From: DALYJJ01 sp031969915
GTDB taxonomy: Bacteria; Acidobacteriota; Terriglobia; Bryobacterales; Bryobacteraceae
Direction of reading: 5' to 3'
DNA: 13,338 nt
Assembly: GCA_031969915.1 (NCBI GenBank)
Contig: DALYJJ010000158.1
Coordinates: forward strand, 1-13,338
Shown: piece by piece, positions 1 through 6,929 of the stretch
Layout of the letters: every line of letters begins with the position of its first letter
Position numbering within the stretch: the stretch's first letter is position 1
Notes under the pieces: model-generated
Database searches by the model: none
What the model saw: the letters and a program-made list of their open reading frames with translations, nothing else
What the model was told of the DNA's origin: nothing
Translations under genes and position numbers: made by a program

Positions 1-411
1 CGTGCCCGCCGCGTCCGACCCTGCTTCCGGCTCAGTCAGCGACCAACACCCGATCCACTCGCCCGAGGCCAGTTTCGGGATGTACCGCTTCCGCTGCGCG
101 TCGTCGCCGGATTGAAAGATGTGATTCGTGCACAACGAATTGTGCGCGGCCACGATGAGCCCCACCGAGGGGTCGACCCGCGACAACTCCTCGATGATCG
201 TCGCGTACTCGATGTAGCCGAAGCCCGCCCCGCCCAGTTCTTCGGGGAAAATCACTCCGAGATAGCCGAGCGTCCCGCACTTCTTCACCACGTCCAGCGG
301 GAACGTCTGCGCCTCGTCCCACTCCAGCACGTGCGGGCCGATCTCCGACTCCGCGAACTCGCGCACCTCGCGCCGCAGATGTTCGAGGTCTTCCGAAAAA
401 CCGAAGTTCAT
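1..411 (-). CDS. Acyl-CoA dehydrogenase, N-terminal part (runs off left edge)
   Basis: The 137 visible residues are the N-terminal part of a cytoplasmic FAD-dependent acyl-CoA dehydrogenase, which makes a trans-2 double bond in an acyl-CoA and passes electrons to ETF. Seen: a helical start (MNFGFSEDLEHLRREVREFA), the family block around residues 48-66 (GYLGVIFPEELGGAGFGY), and the FAD/substrate-contact signature WSLTEPEAGSD at residues 123-133. The catalytic glutamate lies in the missing C-terminal half. The ATG at 409-411 is chosen because the next gene upstream on this strand stops at 421-423, only 9 bp away, so the two are probably cotranscribed. The sequence looks like a short-chain or branched-chain catabolic enzyme. 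Acyl-CoA dehydrogenases (FkbI type) also act in methoxymalonyl-ACP pathways together with FkbH, and an FkbH-like gene lies nearby on the other strand, but that link is only a possibility. Family certain, substrate unknown. Confidence 0.93.
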   Translation of the reverse strand, partial: MNFGFSEDLEHLRREVREFAESEIGPHVLEWDEAQTFPLDVVKKCGTLGYLGVIFPEELGGAGFGYIEYATIIEELSRVDPSVGLIVAAHNSLCTNHIFQSGDDAQRKRYIPKLASGEWIGCWSLTEPEAGSDAAGT

Positions 412-420
412 GGGACCCTG

Positions 421-1620
421 CTAGACGATCTCTTCCTTCGCCGCATCCCACTTCACCGTACGCCCCTGCCGGTAGCTTTCCACGGCCATGCGGCAGGCGA
501 TCGATACCCGGTAGCCGAGATCGAACGGGCAATTGGGCTGCGCGCCGCCGCGGACGCAGTCGAGGAAGTTCTGCATATGGGCGTTGCGCGGGGTGGGCGA
601 ATTCGGCGCCTGCTCCACGCCCGCCGCGCGGTTCACCTTCTGCGGCGTGTAGCGGACCTGGCTGCCTTTGGAAAGCGTGCCGTCCGTGCCGAGGATCTCC
701 TCTTCGACGCCCAGATGGTTGTTGCCGAAACCCGAGTCCCAGGTGAAGAGCATCTCTTCGGGCTGCTCCATGGACACGGCCATCGTGTCCGGCACCTCGC
801 GGCCGTCCTTCCACAGGTAGACGCCGCCGGTCATGGTCACGGCCTTGGGGATCTGCAGTGCGAGTGCGCCGTACCAGAACGCCACCTGGTGGCACATGTT
901 CTCATAGACGTTGCCGCCCGAGTAGTCCCAGAAGAAGCGCCAGTTCGCATAGCGGTTCGCGTCGAACTCGCGCGGAGGCGCCTCGCCCTGGAAGCTCTTC
1001 CAGAGCACATTTTCCGGGGTCATGTCCGGATACACGGGCCGCGACCACTGGGGCTTGCCGTGAGGCGTGTTGCGGAACATGTGCGCATGCACGGCGGTGA
1101 TCTTGCCCAAGCCCGGCTCGCCCAACAGGTTCTTCGCGTCGGTCATCATGCCGGTGGAACACGACTGGTGGCCGATCTGAACGGCCAGCTTCGGCGAGCG
1201 CTTGTACGCCTCGCGCATCTTCTTGGCGTGGTCCACGGTGAAGGCCATGGTCTTTTCCTGGTAGACGTGCTTGCCCGCGTCGAGCGACGCCACGAAGTGC
1301 TCGCAGTGCAGGTGCTGGGGCGTGGCGACGATCACCGCGTCGACGCTCTTGTCGTCCAGGAGATTGCGGTAATCCAGGTACGTCTTCGCCTCGGGAACCA
1401 GTTGGCGGGCGGCCTCCAGGCGCCGGGTATAGACATCCGCAAAGCCCACCATCTCAGTGTTCGCGCAGGCCATCACTTCGCGAACCAGTTGCATGCCGCG
1501 GTCGCCGGGACCGATGATGCCGATGCGCACCCGGTCATTGGCGCCGAGGACGCGCCCGGGAACCGCCATCGTGCCGGCGAAACCGGCTACCTGGCCAATG
1601 AAGGATCGGCGCGAGTTCAT
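421..1620 (-). CDS. Tat-exported Gfo/Idh/MocA family oxidoreductase
   Basis: A 399-residue NAD(P)-dependent sugar or cyclitol dehydrogenase-like protein. The N-terminus has a twin-arginine signal (S-R4-R5-S-F-I) followed by a hydrophobic stretch to about residue 27, so export to the periplasm via Tat is expected. The Rossmann motif GIIGPGDRG (34-42) binds the dinucleotide, ATPQHLH (99-105) follows the beta-alpha-beta unit, and the usual lysine is K123. The family's EKP motif reads EKT here (122-124). The C-terminal domain contains a GG-x(n)-H pattern with H244, the position of the usual catalytic histidine. Length is normal for the subgroup of exported Gfo/Idh/MocA proteins that is common in Acidobacteriota and Planctomycetota. 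AAGGGG lies 4 nt before the ATG. It is followed by the acyl-CoA dehydrogenase in what is probably one transcript, divergent from the FkbH operon. Substrate cannot be told from sequence; some members of this group use a tightly bound cofactor. Confidence 0.94.
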   Translation of the reverse strand: MNSRRSFIGQVAGFAGTMAVPGRVLGANDRVRIGIIGPGDRGMQLVREVMACANTEMVGFADVYTRRLEAARQLVPEAKTYLDYRNLLDDKSVDAVIVATPQHLHCEHFVASLDAGKHVYQEKTMAFTVDHAKKMREAYKRSPKLAVQIGHQSCSTGMMTDAKNLLGEPGLGKITAVHAHMFRNTPHGKPQWSRPVYPDMTPENVLWKSFQGEAPPREFDANRYANWRFFWDYSGGNVYENMCHQVAFWYGALALQIPKAVTMTGGVYLWKDGREVPDTMAVSMEQPEEMLFTWDSGFGNNHLGVEEEILGTDGTLSKGSQVRYTPQKVNRAAGVEQAPNSPTPRNAHMQNFLDCVRGGAQPNCPFDLGYRVSIACRMAVESYRQGRTVKWDAAKEEIV

Positions 1621-1624
1621 AGTA

Positions 1625-1630
1625 CCCCTT
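1625..1630 (-). promoter_or_regulatory. Ribosome binding site of the Gfo/Idh/MocA gene
   Basis: On the minus strand AAGGGG sits 4 nt before the ATG at 1618-1620. This is a good Shine-Dalgarno match and fixes that start. A weak -10-like TAGGAT lies a little upstream on the same strand (complement of 1640-1645, 4 of 6 matches to TATAAT), within the 48-bp divergent region shared with the FkbH operon. Confidence 0.55.
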
Positions 1631-1657
1631 GTACCTTCTATCCTAGCGTAGGAGCGT

Positions 1658-1663
1658 TACAAT
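1658..1663 (+). promoter_or_regulatory. -10 box (TACAAT) of the FkbH-glycosyltransferase operon
   Basis: TACAAT matches the sigma-70 -10 consensus at 5 of 6 positions and lies only 5 nt before the proposed TTG start at 1669. Transcription would then begin at or within a few bases of the start codon, which implies a leaderless or nearly leaderless mRNA. No convincing -35 box is seen at 16-18 bp; TTGTAC at 1629-1634 is too far away (23 bp). The assignment rests on one hexamer in an intergenic gap and the fact that the gene needs a promoter here. Confidence 0.45.
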
Positions 1664-1668
1664 CGAAG

Positions 1669-3732
1669 TTGGGCACAGCGAATTCCCTGCGGTATGCGAT
1701 CAGCGCCAGCTTTACCGCCGAGCCCCTGCGTTCGCCTCTTGCATTCTGGGGCCGCGTTCTCGGCGAGCCGGCGGAGGTCGCCTTCGCACCCTACAACCAA
1801 CCGCTGCAGACGCTGCTCGACCCGGCGAGCGTATTCGCGCGGAATCAGCATGGGATGAACGTCCTGCTGGTTCGTCTGGAAGACCTCGGCCAGTTCGAAC
1901 AGCACGACGATCGGGCGATTGAAGCGAACGCGCGGCACCTGGTGGCTGAGGTCCGTTCCGCGCCGCCCCGTTTTCACGTGCCGCTCCTGTTCGTTCTGTG
2001 CCCGCCCACGCCGGAGGCCAGCGCGCTGCACGAGCGGCTGCGCCTCTGGATCGCGCAGGAGTTCGAAGACGTGCCCGGCCTGCAATTGCTGACCGCCGGC
2101 GAGATCGCCGCCCTGTATCCGGTGGAGGGCTGGCACAGCACCGAGGGCGAGCGGCTCGGCCGGATTCCCTATTCGCAAGCGTATTTCGCCGCGCTGGGCA
2201 CGGCCATCGCGCGCCGCACGGACGCATTGCTGCGCCCGCCGTACAAGGTGATCGCGGTGGATTGCGACAACACGCTGTGGCGGGGCATCTGCGGCGAGGA
2301 CGGTCCCGAAGGCGTGGAACTCGACCCGCCGCGCCGCGCGCTGCAGGAGTTTCTGCTGGAACAGCGGGACGCCGGCATGCTTCTGGTGATGGCTTCGAAG
2401 AACAATGAGCCGGACGTGCTGGAGACCTTTGCCGCGCATCCGGAATGGCCTTTGCAACCGCGGCATTTCGCCTCCTGGCGGTTGAATTGGGATTCCAAGC
2501 CGGCGAACCTGGCGTCGCTCGCCGAGGAGCTTTCGCTCGGTCTCGACAGTTTCATCTTCGTCGACGACAATCCGAAGGAATGCGCCGAGGTCGCGGAGGG
2601 AGCGCCCGAGGTGCTCCCTCTGGTGCTGCCCGAGGATATCGCGCAACTGCCCGCGTTCCTGCGCCGCGTGTGGGCATTCGATCACGCCGTGGTGACCGAC
2701 GAAGACCGCCAGCGGAGCGCGTATTTCGAACAGGGCCGGGAGTTCGGCATCGCGCGCCGCCAGGCCGCCACGCTCGAGGAGTTCATGGCCGGCCTTGGCC
2801 TGCGGGTGACCGTGGAGCCCCTCACCGCCGAGCGGCTGCCGCGCGCCGCGCAACTGACCCAGCGGACCAACCAGTTCAACTTGACCACGATTCGCCGGAC
2901 CGAGGCGGAGTTGCGCGGCCTGGAGGTGTTCACGGTCCACGCTTCGGACCGGTTCGGCGATTACGGGGTGATCGGCGACGTGATCGTCTCGCCGCACCGC
3001 ACTGAGCTCGATGTCGATACGTTCCTGCTCAGTTGCCGCGCACTGGGCCGCGGCGTCGAGCATCGGGTGCTCGCCCATCTGGGCGAGCTTGCGCTGTCGC
3101 GCGGTTTGCACGCCATCCGGCTCCGCTTCGCCCCGACCAAGAAGAACCTGCCGGCGTGGCAGTTTCTCGAGAGCCTGGGCGCGGTGGGCCAGACCGACTT
3201 CTTCATTGCCGCCGAAGCCGCCCGCGCCGTGCGCTGGAGACCGTCTGCCGCGGCGGCGCCACCGGTGAGGCCCGTGAAGCGCTCCGCCGCGCGCCGCGAC
3301 GTCGACTACGGCCGCATCGCGCGGGATCTGGGCGGCGCGGACGAGATCGTGGCGGCGATAGCGCGTGAGCACGCCTTCGCGCAGCAGTTCGAGGGCACGG
3401 AGATCGAGCGCCGCCTGGCGGCGATCTGGAGCGAACTGCTCGAAAAGCCGGTGCGCCGCGAGGACAACTTCTTCGACTTGGGCGGCCATTCTCTGCTCGT
3501 GGTCCTGCTGATCATGCGCATCAAGGAGGAGTTCAGCGTGGCGCTCCCGGTGGACGACGTTTACTCCGGTTCGCTCACCCTCGAGGACCTCGCACGCACG
3601 ATTGAAATGCACCAGTTGGGTGCACTCGACCCGGACGAGTACCACGCCCTGCTCGCCGAAATCGAAGGCCTCACCGACGAGGAAGTGCGCGCTTTGCTCG
3701 CCGAAGAGCAGAGCAGCGGCGCCAACGGCTAG
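1669..3732 (+). CDS. FkbH-like HAD-IIIC protein fused to a C-terminal carrier protein domain
   Basis: A 687-residue protein of the FkbH family. In characterised pathways such enzymes take the glyceryl group of 1,3-bisphosphoglycerate, remove the phosphate and place the C3 unit on a carrier-protein phosphopantetheine thiol. Domain order: FkbH N-terminal domain (residues about 8-190, with FTAEPL and FAPYNQ blocks); HAD phosphatase domain with D198-C-D200-N-T, K244 and the acidic motif D299-D300; a GNAT-like acyltransferase domain (about 380-513, with TQRTNQFN); an Ala/Pro-rich linker (about 524-545); a carrier domain (about 577-650) with DLGGHS, where S608 is the phosphopantetheine site; and an acidic NRPS-like tail (653-687). 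The start is TTG 1669, the only normal start codon between the divergent gene and the first conserved FkbH residues; the frame stays open upstream only as antisense to the neighbour. The downstream glycosyltransferase ATG follows directly after this TAG. The fused carrier is the expected acceptor, so FkbH and its FkbJ-like partner are combined. Glycerate as substrate is inference; lactate-type units are known for related domains. Confidence 0.93.
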   Translation: MGTANSLRYAISASFTAEPLRSPLAFWGRVLGEPAEVAFAPYNQPLQTLLDPASVFARNQHGMNVLLVRLEDLGQFEQHDDRAIEANARHLVAEVRSAPPRFHVPLLFVLCPPTPEASALHERLRLWIAQEFEDVPGLQLLTAGEIAALYPVEGWHSTEGERLGRIPYSQAYFAALGTAIARRTDALLRPPYKVIAVDCDNTLWRGICGEDGPEGVELDPPRRALQEFLLEQRDAGMLLVMASKNNEPDVLETFAAHPEWPLQPRHFASWRLNWDSKPANLASLAEELSLGLDSFIFVDDNPKECAEVAEGAPEVLPLVLPEDIAQLPAFLRRVWAFDHAVVTDEDRQRSAYFEQGREFGIARRQAATLEEFMAGLGLRVTVEPLTAERLPRAAQLTQRTNQFNLTTIRRTEAELRGLEVFTVHASDRFGDYGVIGDVIVSPHRTELDVDTFLLSCRALGRGVEHRVLAHLGELALSRGLHAIRLRFAPTKKNLPAWQFLESLGAVGQTDFFIAAEAARAVRWRPSAAAAPPVRPVKRSAARRDVDYGRIARDLGGADEIVAAIAREHAFAQQFEGTEIERRLAAIWSELLEKPVRREDNFFDLGGHSLLVVLLIMRIKEEFSVALPVDDVYSGSLTLEDLARTIEMHQLGALDPDEYHALLAEIEGLTDEEVRALLAEEQSSGANG

Positions 3733-4920
3733 ATGCGCGTTCTGCTCACATCCAACGCCTCTTATGACCCGCCACGCGGCGGCTCCACGCGCAGCAACCT
3801 GGTCTGGCTGGATCATCTGGCCTCCGCGGGACACGTCTGCCGCGTCGTCTGCGCGGGCGACCTGAATGCGGAAACCAACCGCGGCGCCATCGCCATCCGT
3901 TCGGTGCGCGAGCTCTCGCGCCACGTTCGTGAACTGGGCGCGGAGATCGAACGCTTTCAGCCCGACTGGGTGTTGGTCTCCTCCGAGGACCTGGCGCACG
4001 TTCTGCTGCGGGAAGCCGCCGCGCAAGCGCCGGGGCGGCTGGTCTACCTGGCGCACACGCCGCAGTGGTTTCCCTTCGGCCCCGAGAGTTGGCACCCCGA
4101 TCCGTCCGCCACCGACATCGTGCGCAGCGCGCGTGCCATCGTCGCCATCGGCCGCCACATGGCGGGCTACATCAAGGAGCACGCCTGGTCCGAGGCGGCC
4201 GTCGTTCATCCGCCCATGTACGGCGCCGGCCCATTCCCGCGATTCGGTTCGTTCGGCACGGGCGATGTGCTGATGATCAATCCGTGTGTGGTGAAGGGCA
4301 TCGCGATCTTCGCCGCGCTCGCGGAGCGCTTTCCCGATGTGCCGTTCGCCGCGCTCGAAGGGTGGGGCACCACCGCGGCGGACCGGGCGCTGCTGGCTGG
4401 GCTGCGCAACGTGCGCCTGCTCTCTTCCGTGCCGGGCATCGACGAGGTTCTCTCGAAAGCCCGGCTGCTGTTGATGCCGTCGGTCTGGTACGAAGGCTTC
4501 GGCCTCATCGCAATGGAAGCGATGTTGCGCGGCCTGCCGGTGATCGCCAGCGATTCCGGCGGTCTCCAGGAAGCGAAGGAGGGCACCGGCTACGTGCTTC
4601 CGGTGCAGCCCATCGCGAAGTACGAAGCCGCGTTCGACGAACGGCACATGCCGCGCGCCGTGGCGCCTCCGCAAGACATTGCGCCCTGGGAAGACGCCGT
4701 GCGCCGATTGCTCACCGACGAGGCCGAATACTGGCGGGAGGCGGAGCGTTCGCGGCGGGCGGCCGAGCGTTTTGTCTCGCGGCTGGCGGCCTCCGATTTC
4801 GAGCGGCTGCTGCTCTCGCTCGCCCCTGCCGATGCGCCCGCGCCCGCCCGGCACCGCGAGTTGGACGACCGCCGCCGAACGTTGCTACTGAAGCGGCTCC
4901 GGGAACGAATCCAGCACTGA
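3733..4920 (+). CDS. GT4-type glycosyltransferase (first of a tandem pair)
   Basis: A 395-residue cytoplasmic retaining glycosyltransferase of the GT-B fold, family GT4. The N-terminal domain starts MRVLLTSNAS and has a glycine-rich acceptor-side loop (PPRGGSTRSN). The nucleotide-sugar domain contains NPCVVKG and the E-x7-E signature EGFGLIAME (E254 and E262), followed by RGLPVIASDSGG (donor binding). The last about 20 residues form a basic helix (LDDRRRTLLLKRLRERI) that is not part of the GT fold and resembles helices found at domain joints of NRPSs. ATG 3733 abuts the TAG of the FkbH gene, so translation is probably coupled; no strong Shine-Dalgarno is seen. Its TGA overlaps the next ATG by one base (TGATG). 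It is clearly homologous along its whole length to the GT half of the next gene. Donor sugar and acceptor are unknown; the context suggests a carrier-bound or released product of this operon. Confidence 0.92.
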   Translation: MRVLLTSNASYDPPRGGSTRSNLVWLDHLASAGHVCRVVCAGDLNAETNRGAIAIRSVRELSRHVRELGAEIERFQPDWVLVSSEDLAHVLLREAAAQAPGRLVYLAHTPQWFPFGPESWHPDPSATDIVRSARAIVAIGRHMAGYIKEHAWSEAAVVHPPMYGAGPFPRFGSFGTGDVLMINPCVVKGIAIFAALAERFPDVPFAALEGWGTTAADRALLAGLRNVRLLSSVPGIDEVLSKARLLLMPSVWYEGFGLIAMEAMLRGLPVIASDSGGLQEAKEGTGYVLPVQPIAKYEAAFDERHMPRAVAPPQDIAPWEDAVRRLLTDEAEYWREAERSRRAAERFVSRLAASDFERLLLSLAPADAPAPARHRELDDRRRTLLLKRLRERIQH

Positions 4921-6929
4921 TGCGCATTCTGCTCGCTCACAACTCCACGTACTATCCGGCGCACGGCGGCGGCGACCGGTCGAACCGTCTGCTGATGGAG
5001 GCGCTCGCTTCGCGCGGCCACGAAGTTCGCGTGGTCACGCGCATCGAGCGCTTCGGCCAGGCGGGCCATGAGCGGCTGCTGGACGAACTGTCGAAGCGCG
5101 GAGTAGAGGCGGAGACGAACGCCGCGGGCGCCGTGCGTTTCCGTCTGAACGGGGTGGAGACGCACACCCTTGCGCTGAGCGCGCAGCTTCGCGGCTATTT
5201 TCAAAACCAGATTGCCGCGTTCGATCCCGACGTCATCGTGACCTCCACGGACGACCCCGGACATCTGCTCTTCGAACCGGCGCTGAACGCGCCGCGCGCG
5301 CATGTGGTCTACCTGGTGCGCGCCACCATCGCGGTGCCCTTCGGCCCCGACGCGTCGTCCAGTTCGTCGCACAAGACCGAGATGCTCCGGCGCGCGGACC
5401 TGGTGGTGGGCGTTAGCAACTACGTGGCCGACTACGTCCGCAAGTGGGGAGGCATCGATGCGACGCACGTCCCGATTTCCCTGCTCGATCCGGTGAAGGA
5501 GTACCCGCATCTGGGCCGCTTCGAGAGCCGCTTTATCACCATGGTGAATCCGTGCGCGGTGAAGGGCATCGCCATCCTTCTGGATCTTGCCGCGCGCATG
5601 CCGGATCAAGAGTTCGCCGCCGTTCCCACCTGGGGCACGACGCCCGAGGACCTGGCCGCGTTGCGGGCCCATCGCAACATCACGGTGATGGACCCGGTGG
5701 ATAACATCGACGACCTGCTGCGCATCTCACGCGCCATGATCGTTCCCTCGGTGTGGGCGGAAGCGCGCTCGCGCGTGATCGTCGAAGCGATGTCGCGCGG
5801 CGTGCCCGTGCTCGCTTCCGACGTGGGCGGCATCCCCGAGGCGAAACTGGGCGTGCCGTATCTGCTGCCGGTGAACCCGGTGGTCCGCTACCGCCTCACG
5901 CTGGACGAGAACCTGGTGCCCATCGCGGAAGTGCCGCCGCAGGATACCGGGCCGTGGCGGGAGGCGCTCGACCGGCTGTGCCGGGATCGCGCGCACTGGG
6001 AGGAGATCTCGCGCGAGTCGCGCCGCGCCGCGCTCGACTATGCCGAACACCTCACCGCCGAGCCGTTCGAGCGGCTCTTGCTGGACGTCGTCCGGAAGCC
6101 GAAGCGCGAAGCGAAGCCCGCGCCGGGGCTCACGGACGAGAAGCGCAAGCTGCTCGCTCTTCGTATGAAGCAGCGCGCCACGGTGCGAACCGAGGACAAG
6201 GACCCGTGGTTCCCCTGGCTGGAGGAAGCCGGAGGCGCGGCGCTACGCCTCTTTTGTTTCCCTTTCGCGGGCGGCGGCGGACTCGCCTACAGGGCCTGGA
6301 AAGAGGTGCTCGGAGAGGCGGCGGCCGTATGCCCGGTGCGGCTGCCGGGCCGCGAAACGCGCGCGCACGAGCCCTTGATCGACGACCTGGGCGCGCTGAT
6401 CGCCGAACTCCGGTCGCGCATTGAGCCTTACCTCGCCGCCGGCCCCTTCGCCTTCTTCGGGCACAGCATGGGCGCGGCCATCGCGTTCGAACTGATCCGC
6501 CGGCTGCGCGCGGATGGCCTGCCGTTGCCGGTGGGGCTCTATGTCTCCGGCGCCCGCGCCCCGCAGTTCCGCCGCGACTGGACACCGGGCCCCGAGCCGC
6601 ATCACCGGGAGTTCCTCGAGCAATTGCGGAAACTCGACGGGTTTCCCGCCAACGTGCTCGACCGTCCCGAACTCCTGAAGCTCGCGATGCCCGCGTTGCT
6701 GGCGGACGCGCGGCTGTACCGCAATTACGTCTATTCCGAAGCTCCGCCGCTCGACCTCCCGATCTTCGCCTACGGCGGCGAGAACGATCCCAACGTCACG
6801 GCGGCGCACGTGGAAGCGTGGCGCGAGCAGACCACCCGGACGTTCACCTGCCGCATGCTTCCGGGCGGCCACTTCTTCATCCAGCAGCCCGCGTTTCCTC
6901 CGTGTCTTCGGCGGGATCTGGCGGGTTGA
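4920..6929 (+). CDS. GT4-type glycosyltransferase fused to a type II thioesterase
   Basis: A 669-residue two-enzyme fusion. Residues 1 to about 390 are a GT4 glycosyltransferase paralogous to the preceding gene: start MRILLAHNST, GGGDRSN loop, NPCAVKG, E-x7-E as EARSRVIVE (E281 and E289), then RGVPVLASDVGG. Residues about 404-420 are a basic helix (LTDEKRKLLALRMKQRA). From about residue 440 there is an alpha/beta-hydrolase of the GrsT/type II thioesterase family: LFCFPFAGGGG, LPGRETR, and a full catalytic triad with GHSMG (S516), GGEND (D623) and GGHFF (H651). Such enzymes hydrolyse acyl groups from carrier-protein thiols, either to clear misloaded carriers or to release product. Both halves look intact, so this is a true fusion and not a run-on of two genes. 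ATG 4920 overlaps the previous TGA by one base. The 3' end overlaps the convergent MFS gene by 53 bp. The fusion implies that glycosylation and thioester release act on the same carrier-linked material, which is inference. Confidence 0.93.
   Translation: MRILLAHNSTYYPAHGGGDRSNRLLMEALASRGHEVRVVTRIERFGQAGHERLLDELSKRGVEAETNAAGAVRFRLNGVETHTLALSAQLRGYFQNQIAAFDPDVIVTSTDDPGHLLFEPALNAPRAHVVYLVRATIAVPFGPDASSSSSHKTEMLRRADLVVGVSNYVADYVRKWGGIDATHVPISLLDPVKEYPHLGRFESRFITMVNPCAVKGIAILLDLAARMPDQEFAAVPTWGTTPEDLAALRAHRNITVMDPVDNIDDLLRISRAMIVPSVWAEARSRVIVEAMSRGVPVLASDVGGIPEAKLGVPYLLPVNPVVRYRLTLDENLVPIAEVPPQDTGPWREALDRLCRDRAHWEEISRESRRAALDYAEHLTAEPFERLLLDVVRKPKREAKPAPGLTDEKRKLLALRMKQRATVRTEDKDPWFPWLEEAGGAALRLFCFPFAGGGGLAYRAWKEVLGEAAAVCPVRLPGRETRAHEPLIDDLGALIAELRSRIEPYLAAGPFAFFGHSMGAAIAFELIRRLRADGLPLPVGLYVSGARAPQFRRDWTPGPEPHHREFLEQLRKLDGFPANVLDRPELLKLAMPALLADARLYRNYVYSEAPPLDLPIFAYGGENDPNVTAAHVEAWREQTTRTFTCRMLPGGHFFIQQPAFPPCLRRDLAG

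Noticed and set aside
1629..1634. TTGTAC as the -35 box for the FkbH promoter
   Set aside because: The spacing to TACAAT is 23 bp, well outside the normal range.
112..1668. Open plus-strand frame continuous with the FkbH gene, which would add over 500 residues to its N-terminus
   Set aside because: It is antisense to the Gfo/Idh/MocA and acyl-CoA dehydrogenase genes, is rich in Arg/His/Ala/Leu without family features, and FkbH homology begins only after 1680.
1657..4854. Long minus-strand open frame (over 1000 codons) opposite FkbH and the first glycosyltransferase
   Set aside because: Its product is low-complexity and Arg/Gly/Gln-rich with no domain, and the plus-strand frames carry complete catalytic motifs. 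It is a GC-driven shadow.
4065..4919. Upstream extension of the GT-thioesterase frame through the first glycosyltransferase
   Set aside because: The frame is open but encodes an Arg/Ala-rich shadow; the conserved GT start (MRILLAHN) and the TGATG overlap fix the start at 4920.
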